A stretch of DNA of 64,000 nt, taken from the NCBI RefSeq assembly GCF_003726095.1, contig NZ_CP026031.1, positions 4,032,001 to 4,096,000 of the forward strand, in the 5' to 3' direction. The notes below the pieces were generated by a model that was not told the origin of the DNA, did no database searches, and was given only the letters and a program-made list of their open reading frames with translations. A program made the translations under genes and the position numbers. Shown here piece after piece: positions 36,616-51,478 of this stretch. Numbering within the stretch: position 1 is the first letter of the stretch; each line of letters opens with the position of its first letter. This DNA comes from Niallia circulans. GTDB lineage: Bacteria > Bacillota > Bacilli > Bacillales > Cytobacillaceae.

Positions 36616-37242
36616 ATGACCAAAGGAATCTTAGGAAGAAAAATAGGTATGACTCAAGTATTCGCTGATAACGGCAATCTTATCCCTGTAACTGTAGTGG
36701 AAGCTGCTGAGAACGTTGTTCTTCAAAAGAAAACTGTTGAAGCTGATGGCTATGCAGCAGTACAAATCGGATTTGAAAACAAACGTGAAAAGTTAGCTAA
36801 CAAACCTGAACAAGGACATGTTGCTAAAGCAAGTACTGCTCCTAAGCGCTTCGTTCGTGAATTTAGAGATGTTAGCGTGGAAGAGTACGAGGTTGGTCAA
36901 GAAGTCAATGTAAGTATTTTCGCTGAAGGCGATATAGTGGATGTAACAGGTGTTTCTAAAGGGAAAGGTTTCCAAGGTTCAATTAAGCGCCATGGACAAT
37001 CCCGCGGACCAATGGCTCACGGATCTCGTTACCATCGTCGTCCGGGTTCAATGGGACCTGTAGCACCAAACCGTGTATTTAAAGGGAAAGCATTACCAGG
37101 ACGTATGGGTGGAGAACAAATTACTGTTCAAAACTTAGAAATCGTTAAAGTAGATGCAGAACGCAATCTTCTATTAATTAAAGGTAATGTACCTGGAGCT
37201 AGAAAAGCTTTATTAAAAATCAAAACTGCTGTTAAAGCATAA
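36616..37242 (+). CDS. rplC: Ribosomal protein L3
   Basis: 208 aa. [13 protein letters not shown] at the start and the central extension loop [32 protein letters not shown] that reaches toward the peptidyl-transferase centre. Early assembly protein. CAGGAGGTGTG precedes ATG. Second gene in the S10 operon. Confidence 0.97.
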   Translation: MTKGILGRKIGMTQVFADNGNLIPVTVVEAAENVVLQKKTVEADGYAAVQIGFENKREKLANKPEQGHVAKASTAPKRFVREFRDVSVEEYEVGQEVNVSIFAEGDIVDVTGVSKGKGFQGSIKRHGQSRGPMAHGSRYHRRPGSMGPVAPNRVFKGKALPGRMGGEQITVQNLEIVKVDAERNLLLIKGNVPGARKALLKIKTAVKA

Positions 37243-37270
37243 TTATTAATCTGGAAAGGAGGAAATAAGA

Positions 37271-37894
37271 ATGCCTAAAGTTGCATTATTCAACCAAGAC
37301 GGTAAGCAAGCTGGAGATATCGAATTAAATGAATCAGTATTTGGTATCGAGCCTAACAAAAGTGTTTTATTTGAAGCAGTTGTTATGCAAAGAGCTTCTT
37401 TACGTCAAGGAACTCATAAAACTAAAATTCGTTCTGAGGTTGCTGGTGGTGGACGTAAGCCATGGCGCCAAAAAGGTACAGGACGTGCACGTCAAGGATC
37501 TATCAGATCTCCACAATGGCGTGGTGGTGGTACGGTATTTGGACCGGTTCCGCGTAGCTATAGCTATAAATTACCTAAAAAAGTTCGTAGATTAGCAATT
37601 AAATCCGCATTATCTACTAAAGTATTAGAAGAAAATATTTTAGTATTACAAAGCCTTGCTTTTGATGCACCTAAAACTAAAGATTTCAAAGCCGTATTAG
37701 GTAATCTTTCTGTAGAAAAGAAAGCATTAATCGTTACAGCTGACCTTGATGAAAACGTAGCATTATCTGCTCGTAACATCCCGGGGGTAACAGTTGTTAC
37801 TGCTTCTGGAATTACAGTATTAGATGTTTTAAACCATGATAAATTAATCATGACAAAAGCAGCGGTTGAAAAAGTAGAGGAGGTGCTTGCATAA
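37271..37894 (+). CDS. rplD: Ribosomal protein L4
   Basis: 207 aa. Contains the exit-tunnel loop [29 protein letters not shown]. In enterobacteria L4 represses its own operon; in bacilli this is less certain. GGAAAGGAGG precedes ATG. The stop codon overlaps the rplW start by one base. Confidence 0.97.
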   Translation: MPKVALFNQDGKQAGDIELNESVFGIEPNKSVLFEAVVMQRASLRQGTHKTKIRSEVAGGGRKPWRQKGTGRARQGSIRSPQWRGGGTVFGPVPRSYSYKLPKKVRRLAIKSALSTKVLEENILVLQSLAFDAPKTKDFKAVLGNLSVEKKALIVTADLDENVALSARNIPGVTVVTASGITVLDVLNHDKLIMTKAAVEKVEEVLA

Positions 37895-38178
37895 TGGATG
37901 CACGCGATACGATTAAGCGCCCCGTTATCACTGAACGTTCTACTGATTTAATGGTTGATAAAAAATACACGTTTGAAGTTGATGTAAGAGCTAATAAAAC
38001 TCAAGTTAAAGATGCTGTCGAAGAAATCTTTGGCGTTAAAGTTGAAAAAGTTAACATCATGAACTACAAAGGTAAATTCAAGCGTATGGGACGTTTTGGT
38101 GGATACACAAACAAACGTCGTAAGGCAATTGTTAAATTAACAGCTGACAGCAAAGAAATCGAATTCTTTGAAGCTTAA
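37894..38178 (+). CDS. rplW: Ribosomal protein L23
   Basis: 94 aa. [33 protein letters not shown] and [13 protein letters not shown] are typical. L23 lies at the tunnel exit and docks trigger factor and SRP. ATG overlaps the rplD stop codon (TAATG), with GAGGAGGTG inside rplD, so it is translationally coupled. Confidence 0.96.
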   Translation: MDARDTIKRPVITERSTDLMVDKKYTFEVDVRANKTQVKDAVEEIFGVKVEKVNIMNYKGKFKRMGRFGGYTNKRRKAIVKLTADSKEIEFFEA

Positions 38179-38184
38179 TAATAA

Positions 38185-39039
<855 letters not shown>

Positions 39040-39049
39040 CGGGGTTGAA

Positions 39050-39074
39050 CTACGGTTCAATGATAGAACCGTAG
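39050..39074 (+). promoter_or_regulatory. Intercistronic hairpin between rplB and rpsS
   Basis: 9-bp perfect stem CTACGGTTC (39050-39058) / GAACCGTAG (39066-39074), loop AATGATA, no T-run. It lies 15 bases before the rpsS ribosome-binding site. It could be an mRNA processing or stability element. Confidence 0.45.
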
Positions 39075-39099
39075 AACAATCACGAAGGGAGGTTCCATT

Positions 39100-39378
39100 A
39101 TGGGTCGCAGCTTAAAAAAAGGACCTTTTGTTGATGATCATTTACTAACAAAGATCGAAAAATTAAGTGATAGTGATAAGAAGCAAGTTGTGAAAACTTG
39201 GTCTCGTCGTTCTACGATCTTCCCACAATTCATCGGTCAAACAATCGCTGTTTATGATGGTCGTAAACATGTTCCAGTTTATGTTACTGAAGACATGGTA
39301 GGTCACAAACTTGGAGAATTTGCTCCAACTCGTACTTACAAAGGTCATGCAAGTGACGATAAGAAAACAAGACGTTAA
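39100..39378 (+). CDS. rpsS: Ribosomal protein S19
   Basis: 92 aa. [29 protein letters not shown] and [16 protein letters not shown] are the family signatures. It sits in the 30S head with S13. GAAGGGAGGTTCC precedes ATG. Confidence 0.96.
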   Translation: MGRSLKKGPFVDDHLLTKIEKLSDSDKKQVVKTWSRRSTIFPQFIGQTIAVYDGRKHVPVYVTEDMVGHKLGEFAPTRTYKGHASDDKKTRR

Positions 39379-39396
39379 TGAGAGGAGGGCATTCTA

Positions 39397-39738
39397 ATGC
39401 AAGCAAAAGCTGTTGCAAATACAGTTCGTATTGCTCCTCGTAAAGCTCGTTTAGTCGTAGATTTAATTCGAGGAAAGCAAGTTGGTGAAGCGGTAGCTAT
39501 TTTGAAGTTAACTCCAAAAGCAGCTTCTCCAATCGTAGAGAAAGTTTTAAAATCTGCTATTGCTAACGCAGAGCATAACTACGAAATGGATATTAATAAC
39601 CTAGTGGTTGAGCAAGCATACGTTAATGAAGGACCAACTCTAAAGAGATTCCGTCCACGTGCACAAGGTCGTGCAAGTCAAATTAACAAACGTACTAGCC
39701 ACATCACTATCGTTGTATCAGAAAAGAAGGAGGGGTAA
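39397..39738 (+). CDS. rplV: Ribosomal protein L22
   Basis: 113 aa. [16 protein letters not shown] at residues 11-26 and the tunnel hairpin around [13 protein letters not shown], wild type for macrolide-related positions as far as can be seen. GAGAGGAGGGC precedes ATG. Three bases separate it from rpsC. Confidence 0.96.
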   Translation: MQAKAVANTVRIAPRKARLVVDLIRGKQVGEAVAILKLTPKAASPIVEKVLKSAIANAEHNYEMDINNLVVEQAYVNEGPTLKRFRPRAQGRASQINKRTSHITIVVSEKKEG

Positions 39739-40398
<660 letters not shown>

Positions 40399-40399
40399 T

Positions 40400-41027
<628 letters not shown>

Positions 41028-41032
41028 GTTGA

Positions 41033-41311
<279 letters not shown>

Positions 41312-41325
41312 TTGTTCGGAATTAA

Positions 41326-41718
<393 letters not shown>

Positions 41719-41754
41719 TATAAATTTTAATTGCCTTTAAGGAGGTGCGAAAAG

Positions 41755-42066
41755 ATGCATGTTAAAAAAGGTGACAAAGTAATGGTCATCTCTGGTAAGG
41801 ATAAAGGCAAAACTGGTGTTGTTCTTGCTGCATTCCCTAAAAAAGATCGCGTGATCGTTGAAGGAATCAACATTGTTAAGAAGCACTCTAAGCCATCCCA
41901 ATTGAATCCACAAGGTGGAATCAATGACCAGGAAGCTGCTATTCATGTATCCAACGTTATGCCTATCGACCCTAAAACTGGTGAACCTACTCGTGTAGGA
42001 TCAAAAACGGTTGATGGTAAAAAAGTACGCGTAGCGAAAAAATCCGGTGAAATTCTAGATAAATAG
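41755..42066 (+). CDS. rplX: Ribosomal protein L24
   Basis: 103 aa. KOW motif [21 protein letters not shown] at the N terminus. It initiates 50S assembly and lies near the tunnel exit. ATG 41755 with AAGGAGGTGCG at 6 bases; an in-frame upstream codon at 41731 precedes this site and is not used. Confidence 0.95.
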   Translation: MHVKKGDKVMVISGKDKGKTGVVLAAFPKKDRVIVEGINIVKKHSKPSQLNPQGGINDQEAAIHVSNVMPIDPKTGEPTRVGSKTVDGKKVRVAKKSGEILDK

Positions 42067-42093
42067 TTCAAATGAAGAAGGGAGGTACAATGA

Positions 42094-42633
42094 ATGAACC
42101 GCCTAAAAGAAAAATTTGTTAAAGAAACTACTCCTGCTCTTATGAGCAAGTTCAATTATAAATCAGTTATGGAAGTTCCAAAACTGGAAAAAATCGTTGT
42201 TAACATGGGTGTCGGTGATGCGGTAGCAAACGCTAAAGCATTAGATGTTGCTGTTGAAGAATTAGCACAAATTACAGGTCAAAAGCCAGTAATCACTCGT
42301 GCTAAGAAGTCAATTGCAGGTTTCCGTCTACGTGAAGGAATGCCTATCGGAGCAAAAGTTACTCTTCGTGGAGAACGCATGTATCAATTCCTTGATAAAC
42401 TTGTATCTGTTTCTCTTCCACGTGTACGTGACTTCCGTGGTGTATCTAAAAAATCATTTGATGGACGCGGTAACTACACTCTAGGTGTTAAAGAACAATT
42501 GATTTTCCCTGAAATTGATTACGATAAAGTAAACAAAGTTAGAGGAATGGATATTGTTATCGTTACAACTGCAAAAACAGATGAAGAAGCTCGTGAACTG
42601 TTAACTCAATTTGGAATGCCGTTCCAAAAGTAA
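42094..42633 (+). CDS. rplE: Ribosomal protein L5
   Basis: 179 aa. [16 protein letters not shown] start, [17 protein letters not shown] and [21 protein letters not shown]. It binds 5S rRNA. GAAGGGAGGTAC precedes ATG. Confidence 0.97.
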   Translation: MNRLKEKFVKETTPALMSKFNYKSVMEVPKLEKIVVNMGVGDAVANAKALDVAVEELAQITGQKPVITRAKKSIAGFRLREGMPIGAKVTLRGERMYQFLDKLVSVSLPRVRDFRGVSKKSFDGRGNYTLGVKEQLIFPEIDYDKVNKVRGMDIVIVTTAKTDEEARELLTQFGMPFQK

Positions 42634-42640
42634 TCTCTAA

Positions 42641-42844
<204 letters not shown>

Positions 42845-42874
42845 AACCCGATATTGGGAAGGAGGTAAATACAA

Positions 42875-43273
42875 ATGGTTATGACAGATCCAATTGCAGA
42901 TTTGCTTACAAGAATCCGTAATGCGAATATGGTTCGTCACGAAAAATTAGAAGTTCCTGCTTCTAACATCAAAAAAGAGATCGCTGAAATTTTAAAGCGT
43001 GAAGGTTTTGTACGTGATGTAGAATATATCGAAGACAACAAACAAGGTATTATCCGCATTTTCTTAAAATACGGTTCAAGCAACGAGCGTGTAATAACTG
43101 GACTTAAAAGAATTAGTAAACCTGGTCTTCGTGTTTATGCGAAAGCAACAGAAGTACCTCGTGTATTAAACGGTCTTGGAATTGCATTAGTTTCTACTTC
43201 TCAAGGAGTACTTACTGATAAAGAAGCTCGTGCGAAACAAGTTGGCGGAGAAGTATTAGCATACGTTTGGTAA
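42875..43273 (+). CDS. rpsH: Ribosomal protein S8
   Basis: 132 aa. [20 protein letters not shown] start and the C-terminal [13 protein letters not shown] with GGEVLAYVW. It binds helix 21 of 16S rRNA and in E. coli represses the spc operon. GGAAGGAGGTAA precedes ATG. Confidence 0.97.
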   Translation: MVMTDPIADLLTRIRNANMVRHEKLEVPASNIKKEIAEILKREGFVRDVEYIEDNKQGIIRIFLKYGSSNERVITGLKRISKPGLRVYAKATEVPRVLNGLGIALVSTSQGVLTDKEARAKQVGGEVLAYVW

Positions 43274-43304
43274 TAATAGGTTTAATGAATGGAGGTGCAA
43301 CTAA

Positions 43305-43841
43305 ATGTCTCGTGTAGGTAAAAAACCAATCGAAGTACCAGCAGGCGTTACAGTTACTATTGATAAAAGTACTGTAACGGTGAAAGGTCCTAAAGGTGAA
43401 TTAACTCGTACTTTTAATTCTGATATTGCGATCAGCTTAGAAGAAAACGTGATTAATGTAACTCGTCCTTCTGATGTGAAGGAACATCGTGCATTACATG
43501 GAACAACTCGTGCATTGTTATCTAACATGGTGGAGGGTGTTTCAAAAGGCTTTGAGAGAGGTCTTGAATTAATCGGTGTCGGTTACCGTGCTCAAAAACA
43601 AGGAAGCAAACTTGTATTGAACGTAGGTTACTCTCATCCAGTAGAAATCGAACCAGAAGCTGGTATTGAAATCGAAGTACCATCTGCTACGAAAGTAGTT
43701 GTAAAAGGAACTAGTAAAGAGCGTGTTGGAGCACTTGCTGCTAACATTCGTGACGTTCGTCCACCAGAACCTTATAAAGGGAAAGGTATCCGTTATGAAG
43801 GCGAATATGTACGTAGAAAAGAAGGTAAAACTGGTAAGTAA
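43305..43841 (+). CDS. rplF: Ribosomal protein L6
   Basis: 178 aa, two repeated domains. [16 protein letters not shown] start, and the L6 signature [15 protein letters not shown] near the C terminus. ATGGAGGTGCAA precedes ATG. Confidence 0.97.
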   Translation: MSRVGKKPIEVPAGVTVTIDKSTVTVKGPKGELTRTFNSDIAISLEENVINVTRPSDVKEHRALHGTTRALLSNMVEGVSKGFERGLELIGVGYRAQKQGSKLVLNVGYSHPVEIEPEAGIEIEVPSATKVVVKGTSKERVGALAANIRDVRPPEPYKGKGIRYEGEYVRRKEGKTGK

Positions 43842-43873
43842 TGCCGCATAGGTAAACGAAAGGAGTGACCTAA

Positions 43874-44236
43874 ATGATTACGAAGGCTGATAAAAATCAA
43901 GTTCGTAAGAAAAGACACGCACGTGTGCGTTCTAAACTTAGCGGAACTGAAGCTCGTCCTCGTTTAAATGTGTTCCGTTCAAACAAACACATTTACGCTC
44001 AATTAATTGATGATGTTAACGGTGTAACAATCGCAAGTGCATCTTCATTAGATAAAGAGCTTAACCTTGAATCTACTGGTAATTTAGAAGCTGCAGTTAA
44101 GATCGGTGAATTAGTAGCTAAACGTGCTGTAGAAAAAGGAATTAAATCAGTAGTATTTGACCGCGGAGGATATTTATATCATGGTCGCGTAAAAGCTTTA
44201 GCTGATGCTGCTCGTGAGAACGGCCTAGAATTTTAA
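43874..44236 (+). CDS. rplR: Ribosomal protein L18
   Basis: 120 aa. Basic N terminus ([15 protein letters not shown]), [18 protein letters not shown] and [20 protein letters not shown]. It binds 5S rRNA with L5. GAAAGGAGTGACC precedes ATG. Confidence 0.96.
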   Translation: MITKADKNQVRKKRHARVRSKLSGTEARPRLNVFRSNKHIYAQLIDDVNGVTIASASSLDKELNLESTGNLEAAVKIGELVAKRAVEKGIKSVVFDRGGYLYHGRVKALADAARENGLEF

Positions 44237-44239
44237 TAG

Positions 44240-44761
<522 letters not shown>

Positions 44762-44774
44762 GGAGGGAAATTAA

Positions 44775-44957
44775 ATGGCAAACAATCTGGAAATTACCCT
44801 CACTAGAAGCGTAATTGGTCGTCCGCAAGACCAACGCGAAACAGTTAAAGCTTTAGGATTACGTAAGGTAAATCAAACAGTTGTTCAACAAGATAATGCT
44901 GCAATTCGCGGTATGATCAATAAAGTATCACATCTTGTAACTGTAAAAGAAAACTAA
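44775..44957 (+). CDS. rpmD: Ribosomal protein L30
   Basis: 60 aa. [20 protein letters not shown] and [20 protein letters not shown] match the family. TAAGGAGGGAAA precedes ATG and overlaps the rpsE stop codon. Confidence 0.96.
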   Translation: MANNLEITLTRSVIGRPQDQRETVKALGLRKVNQTVVQQDNAAIRGMINKVSHLVTVKEN

Positions 44958-44989
44958 AAATCATTCTTCTTCAATAAGGAGGTGCCAAA

Positions 44990-45430
44990 ATGAAACTTCA
45001 TGAATTAAAACCTGCAGAAGGTTCTCGTCAAGAACGTAAACGCAAAGGGCGCGGTATCGGTTCAGGTAATGGTAAAACTGCTGGTAAAGGTCATAAAGGT
45101 CAAAACGCACGTTCAGGTGGGGGTGTAAGACCTGGATTCGAAGGTGGTCAAACGCCTTTATTCCGTCGTTTACCTAAACGTGGTTTTACTAATATCAACC
45201 GTAAAGAATACGCTATTGTTAATTTAGATACTCTAAATCGTTTTGAAGAGGGAACTGAAGTAACTCCAGAACTTCTTATCGAAACAGGAGTTGTTAGCAA
45301 CGAAAAAGCAGGAATTAAGATTCTTGCAAAAGGCAATGTAGAGAAAAAGCTTACTGTTAAAGCTCATAAATTCTCCTCTGCTGCAAAGGAAGCTATTGAA
45401 GCTGCCGGCGGTCAAACAGAGGTGATCTGA
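44990..45430 (+). CDS. rplO: Ribosomal protein L15
   Basis: 146 aa. [20 protein letters not shown], glycine-rich [19 protein letters not shown] and [32 protein letters not shown] precedes ATG. The stop codon overlaps the secY start by one base. Confidence 0.96.
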   Translation: MKLHELKPAEGSRQERKRKGRGIGSGNGKTAGKGHKGQNARSGGGVRPGFEGGQTPLFRRLPKRGFTNINRKEYAIVNLDTLNRFEEGTEVTPELLIETGVVSNEKAGIKILAKGNVEKKLTVKAHKFSSAAKEAIEAAGGQTEVI

Positions 45431-46725
45431 TGTTTCAGACAATCTCCAATTTTATGCGCGTGGGTGAAATAAGACGAAAAATCATATTCACCCTATTAAT
45501 GTTGATTATATTTCGCCTTGGTACATTTATTCCTGTACCATACGTGAATGCAGACTTTTTAAAAGCACAAGATGCTTTTAGCGCCTTCGGAATTTTAAAT
45601 ACTTTCGGTGGTGGAGCACTAAAAAACTTTTCTATTCTTGCGATGGGGATCATGCCGTATATTACAGCATCTATTATAGTAAGCTTATTACAAATGGATG
45701 TTGTGCCAAAATTTACGGAATGGTCAAAGCAGGGTGAGGCTGGACGAAGAAAGTTAACGCAATTTACGCGTTACTTTACAATCGTTCTAGCTCTTATCCA
45801 AGGTTTTGGTATGTCATACGGTTTTAATAATCTTGCTGGTGGTGCATTGATTACAAAACCTGGATTTTCGTCGTATTTGGTAATTTCGATCGTGTTAACA
45901 GCAGGTACAGCCTTTTTGATGTGGTTAGGAGAACTAATAACTTCTAAAGGGGTTGGTAATGGTATTTCTATTATCATTTTTGCTGGTATCGCAGCAGGAA
46001 TTCCTTCTATTGCTAATCAAATCTATGCTCAGCAGTTTGACAACCCGGGTGATCAATTGTTCCTTAATATTGTAACGTTAGCTTTAATTGTTATAGCTGT
46101 CATTGCAATAGTAGTAGGAGTAATTTTCATTCAGCAAGCTCTTAGAAAGATACCAATTCAATATGCTAAAAGAATGGTAAACGGAAATAGCAGCACAGGT
46201 GGTCAATCAACACATTTACCGTTGAAAGTAAACTCTGCTGGTGTTATTCCAGTTATCTTTGCAGTTTCCTTCTTGGTCACACCGAGAACTATTGCATCAT
46301 TCTTACCGCAAAATGATGTTACTTCCTGGATTCAAAGAGTATTTGATTATACTCATCCAATAGGAATGATTATATATACAGTATTAATCCTTGCGTTTAC
46401 TTATTTCTATGCTTTCATTCAGGTAAACCCAGAACAAGTTTCTGAAAATCTGAAAAAACAAGGTGGATATATTCCAGGTATTCGACCTGGTAAAAGTACG
46501 CAAGATTATTTATCACGTGTTCTATCTCGTTTAACACTAGTTGGAGCTCTATTCTTAGCCATTATTGCTATACTTCCTGTATTTTTTATTAATATTGCAG
46601 GGCTTCCACAATCTGCTCAGATTGGCGGAACAAGTATTATAATTGTGGTTGGGGTTGCATTGGAAACAATGAAGCAATTAGAATCTCAATTAGTAAAACG
46701 ACACTATAAAGGTTTTATTAAATAG
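45430..46725 (+). CDS. secY: SecY, preprotein translocase channel subunit
   Basis: 431 aa with ten predicted membrane segments. Family signatures are GIMPYITASIIVSLLQ, the cytoplasmic loop QGEAGRRKLTQFTRY and the C-terminal cytoplasmic loop KKQGGYIPGIRPGKSTQDYL. It forms the protein-conducting channel with SecE. The start overlaps the rplO stop (TGATG), with CAGAGGTGAT as ribosome-binding site. It is followed by adk. Confidence 0.97.
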   Translation: MFQTISNFMRVGEIRRKIIFTLLMLIIFRLGTFIPVPYVNADFLKAQDAFSAFGILNTFGGGALKNFSILAMGIMPYITASIIVSLLQMDVVPKFTEWSKQGEAGRRKLTQFTRYFTIVLALIQGFGMSYGFNNLAGGALITKPGFSSYLVISIVLTAGTAFLMWLGELITSKGVGNGISIIIFAGIAAGIPSIANQIYAQQFDNPGDQLFLNIVTLALIVIAVIAIVVGVIFIQQALRKIPIQYAKRMVNGNSSTGGQSTHLPLKVNSAGVIPVIFAVSFLVTPRTIASFLPQNDVTSWIQRVFDYTHPIGMIIYTVLILAFTYFYAFIQVNPEQVSENLKKQGGYIPGIRPGKSTQDYLSRVLSRLTLVGALFLAIIAILPVFFINIAGLPQSAQIGGTSIIIVVGVALETMKQLESQLVKRHYKGFIK

Positions 46726-46774
46726 TATAATTTAGGGGACGTTTGTCCCTTGAATTTTATGTAAGAGAACTTGA

Positions 46775-47437
<663 letters not shown>

Positions 47438-48112
47438 GAGTAACTTTTGCTTTGACTAATCTGTTCTCTAGCATGGAAATAAATCAGAGATAATAAATAG
47501 AAGAATTGGGATGAAATGGCTGAGGAGTTTATTCCTAAACATGATGCATTTCCTTTTTTCAAAAGGTATAATAATTTTCATGGTTATATCTGTAACAAAA
47601 AAAGCATAACCGTGTTATTTTGACATGTTTATCTTCGTTAAAAGATTAATCAATTTAGATAATTGGTGCAGAGTATTTTGGATTTCATGGTAACTCCGCT
47701 TGAATTGCTTTTTTATCTAGTAGTGAAGAAGGTAATGTAACTATTATTCTTTCTATTATGACGATTGGTATTAGAACAGGTGTGCAGTTGTCGAACAGTC
47801 TACGAAATCCTTGAAATACGAAATCTATGTGGCTTTTCAAGTGAAACCAAGTATGAGTGGGAAGTTTTAAGGCTAGACTCTTGAAGAATGACAATTTTTC
47901 TTGAAAAAGGTCATATAAATGCTTGCATACTTCGATACGATAAGACACAAGGCTGTTGATAGAATGTTCGTAATGAGAGGAAAGATCATTTCTTTCTTAA
48001 AATGAATGATCTAGCAATGCTAAGTTTAGTTGGTAGCATTAAACCTTTTTCTATTTCTTTGCCTATTATTATATTTTTTTATAATTAATAGCGGACGAAG
48101 TACCTTCTCTTA
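47438..48112 (+). other. Gene-poor gap where map is usually found
   Basis: About 675 bases without a recognised gene. A weak stem CATGGTTAT (47579-47587) / ATAACCGTG (47606-47614) followed by TTATTTT may end adk transcripts. An 87-codon open frame on the - strand (47685-47948) has no ribosome-binding site or family resemblance that I can see. No methionine aminopeptidase motif is found on the + strand in any frame. The stretch may be decayed sequence. Confidence 0.5.
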
Positions 48113-48121
48113 TGGTATAAT
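48113..48121 (+). promoter_or_regulatory. Extended -10 promoter of the infA-rplQ group
   Basis: TGGTATAAT is a consensus extended -10 element (TGn before TATAAT at 48116-48121). The -35 region (GACGAA at 16 bases) is weak, which extended -10 promoters tolerate. It would restore transcription of infA-rpmJ-rpsM-rpsK-rpoA-rplQ after the gap. Confidence 0.6.
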
Positions 48122-48271
48122 CAATTAGTTGCAGTTTAATGCAGTTTTATTATATTATAGGAGCAGTTCAGAGTAGTTTAATGTACACCGATCGTGTGAC
48201 AAGAAGAGCTACACTTTGCTATATTAGTTAAGATGGATCTCGTATTTTTTTATGGAAAGGAGAGATTTTCG

Positions 48272-48641
<370 letters not shown>

Positions 48642-48663
48642 TAACAAGGAGGTGCGCATATAG

Positions 48664-49029
48664 ATGGCACGTATTGCTGGTGTGGATATTCCACGTGAAA
48701 AACGTGTAGTAATATCTTTAACTTACATTTACGGTATTGGAAAAAATACTGCACAAAAAGTATTAGCAGAAGCTGGTGTTTCTGAAGATACACGCGTTCG
48801 TGATTTAACGGAAGATGAATTAAACAAAATCCGTGATATCATTGACGGTTTAAAAGTAGAAGGGGATCTTCGTCGTGAGATTTCTTTAAATATTAAGCGT
48901 CTAATGGAAATTGGTTGCTACCGTGGCCTTCGTCACCGTCGTGGTTTACCAGTTCGTGGACAAAACACGAAAAACAACGCTCGTACTCGCAAAGGTCCTC
49001 GTAAGACTGTAGCTAATAAGAAAAAATAA
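48664..49029 (+). CDS. rpsM: Ribosomal protein S13
   Basis: 121 aa. [20 protein letters not shown] start, helix-hairpin [15 protein letters not shown] and the basic tail [20 protein letters not shown]. It contacts tRNA and the 50S subunit. CAAGGAGGTGCGC precedes ATG. Confidence 0.97.
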   Translation: MARIAGVDIPREKRVVISLTYIYGIGKNTAQKVLAEAGVSEDTRVRDLTEDELNKIRDIIDGLKVEGDLRREISLNIKRLMEIGCYRGLRHRRGLPVRGQNTKNNARTRKGPRKTVANKKK

Positions 49030-49036
49030 TCGGTAA

Positions 49037-49441
<405 letters not shown>

Positions 49442-49613
49442 TTTTTCTGTATAAATTTTCTATCCTTGTCTATAATGGGATATGACTAAAACTTTTAGAA
49501 CCCGTACAGATTTATTAACTAACCCAGTTGTTGTGCACAAGCGGGAACGTAAACATGGGGAATTTCGGTAAAAATTACCGAGGTTTCGACGTTTTGAAGG
49601 AGGGTATATCTTG

Positions 49614-50558
49614 ATGATCGAAATAGAAAAACCAAAAATCGAAACGGTTGAGATCAACGATGATGCTAAGTATGGTAAGTTCGTCGTAGAGCCACTTGAG
49701 CGTGGATATGGTACTACTTTGGGTAACTCCTTACGTCGTATTCTACTATCCTCACTGCCAGGTGCCGCTGTCACATCCATTCAAATTGATGGGGTACTTC
49801 ATGAGTTCTCAACTATTGAAGGCGTCGTAGAAGATGTTACAGCTATCATATTAAATATCAAAAAGCTAGCATTGAAAATATACTCTGATGATGAAAAAAC
49901 TTTAGAGATTGATATGCAAGGTGCAGGGGTAGTAACAGCAGCAGACATTACACATGATAGTGATGTAGAGATCTTAAATCCAGATCTTCATATCGCAACT
50001 TTAGGGAGTAACGGAAATTTCCGCATGCGTTTAACTGCAAAGCGTGGCCGTGGATACACACCAGCAGAGCAAAACAAACGTGAAGATCAACCTATTGGTG
50101 TAATTCCTATTGACTCTATCTTTACGCCAGTATCTCGTGTTTCTTATCAAGTAGAGAATACTCGTGTTGGTCAATTGACTAATTATGATAAGTTAACTTT
50201 TGACGTGTGGACTGACGGTAGTACAGGTCCTCAAGATGCTATCGCACTTGGTGCAAAGATTTTAACTGAGCATTTGAATATCTTTGTTGGGTTAACTGAC
50301 GAAGCACAAAATGCTGAGATTATGGTAGAAAAAGAAGAAGATCAAAAAGAAAAAGTTCTTGAGATGACAATCGAAGAATTAGATCTTTCTGTTCGTTCTT
50401 ATAACTGCTTAAAACGTGCTGGTATTAATACCGTACAAGAATTAGCGAATAAGACGGAAGAAGATATGATGAAAGTTCGAAACTTAGGTAGAAAATCTCT
50501 TGAAGAAGTAAAACATAAATTAGAAGAGCTTGGATTAGGATTAAGAAAAGACGACTGA
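49614..50558 (+). CDS. rpoA: RNA polymerase alpha subunit
   Basis: 314 aa, identical in length to B. subtilis RpoA. N-terminal dimerisation domain ([20 protein letters not shown]), linker with EKEEDQKEK, and C-terminal domain [20 protein letters not shown] that binds UP elements and activators. ATG 49614 with AAGGAGGGTATATC; a TTG three bases earlier is less likely. The 172-base gap after rpsK has a TATAAT at 49471-49476 and a small stem CGGTAA/TTACCG at 49566-49580, so a local promoter is possible. Confidence 0.97.
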   Translation: MIEIEKPKIETVEINDDAKYGKFVVEPLERGYGTTLGNSLRRILLSSLPGAAVTSIQIDGVLHEFSTIEGVVEDVTAIILNIKKLALKIYSDDEKTLEIDMQGAGVVTAADITHDSDVEILNPDLHIATLGSNGNFRMRLTAKRGRGYTPAEQNKREDQPIGVIPIDSIFTPVSRVSYQVENTRVGQLTNYDKLTFDVWTDGSTGPQDAIALGAKILTEHLNIFVGLTDEAQNAEIMVEKEEDQKEKVLEMTIEELDLSVRSYNCLKRAGINTVQELANKTEEDMMKVRNLGRKSLEEVKHKLEELGLGLRKDD

Positions 50559-50622
50559 TAAGTCTCTTGATTATGAACGATATCTATAAAGCTTGTATTT
50601 TAACAAAAGGAGGGAATCTCAC

Positions 50623-50985
50623 ATGGGTTACAGAAAGTTAGGACGCACAAGCGCACAACGTAAAGCTATGTTACGTGACTTAACTACAGACTTAATCATC
50701 AATGAGCGCATTGAAACAACTGAAGCGCGTGCAAAAGAACTTCGTTCTGTTGTAGAAAAAATGATTACACTTGGTAAACGTGGAGATCTACATGCACGTC
50801 GTCAAGCAGCTGCTTATGTACGTCATGAAGTTGCTAATGCTGAAACAAACCAAGACGCTGTACAAAAGTTGTTCAGTGATGTTGCTGCTCGTTATACTGA
50901 TCGTCAAGGTGGTTACACTCGTATCATGAAAATGGGTCCTCGTCGCGGAGACGGAGCACCAATGGTAATTATCGAGTTAGTGTAA
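50623..50985 (+). CDS. rplQ: Ribosomal protein L17
   Basis: 120 aa. [20 protein letters not shown] and [20 protein letters not shown] match the family. ATG 50623 has AAAGGAGGGAATC at 7 bases; the upstream in-frame extension covers this site. Last gene of the alpha operon, followed by stacked terminators. Confidence 0.96.
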   Translation: MGYRKLGRTSAQRKAMLRDLTTDLIINERIETTEARAKELRSVVEKMITLGKRGDLHARRQAAAYVRHEVANAETNQDAVQKLFSDVAARYTDRQGGYTRIMKMGPRRGDGAPMVIIELV

Positions 50986-51002
50986 TAGGATTTCAAAGAA
51001 AC

Positions 51003-51060
51003 TTAGGGTACGGGACAGTTTATATTGTTATGAAACTTGTTCAAGTGCCCTTTTTCTTTA
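51003..51060 (+). terminator. First terminator after rplQ
   Basis: AGGGTAC (51005-51011) / GTGCCCT (51045-51051, one G-T pair) with an inner, imperfect GGACAGTTT/AAACTTGTTC arm, then TTTTCTTTA. Confidence 0.75.
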
Positions 51061-51139
51061 ATAATCCTCACTTTTGATCAAGCCAATATAGAGTGTTATG
51101 ATGAGCATTTATCTTCATTTAATGACTCGTCTAGCTCGT

Positions 51140-51187
51140 GCACCTCTTCTTTGGATTAAATCGTTAGAAAGAGGTGCGGGCTTTTTT
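51140..51187 (+). terminator. Second terminator-like hairpin after rplQ
   Basis: 9-bp perfect stem GCACCTCTT (51140-51148) / AAGAGGTGC (51169-51177), 20-base loop, followed by GGGC and six T. Outer AGC/GCT pairs extend it. Confidence 0.7.
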
Positions 51188-51302
51188 CATGTTTTATTAG
51201 GACTGCAGGGTGCTAAGAAGTGGAATACCATAAGATATATTTAACAAGCATAGAAAAAGGATATCAAAGATTATACAAATAATCTTATGTTAAACCAATT
51301 CA

Positions 51303-51332
51303 AAGCTCGCCCAATTGGCGAGTTTATTTTTT
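51303..51332 (+). terminator. Third terminator-like hairpin, before ecfA1
   Basis: 6-bp stem CTCGCC (51306-51311) / GGCGAG (51317-51322) with a 5-base loop and TTTATTTTTTT after it. It lies 146 bases before ecfA1; the sequence after it to 51478 has only weak promoter-like words. Confidence 0.7.
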
Positions 51333-51478
51333 TATCTTGCTTTAACAATGAGTTAGAATAAAAAAATGAACTATTACCCGGAGATTACTACACGAAGGTT
51401 ATTAATTGTTTATGTGAATGTAGTAATTTTACTTTATTTATAATCAATAATATCTAGCAGGTAAATGGTGGGAATATA

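Noticed and set aside
47685..47948. 87-codon frame on the - strand in the adk-infA gap
   Set aside because: No ribosome-binding site, no recognised family and unconvincing composition; kept only as part of the gap description.
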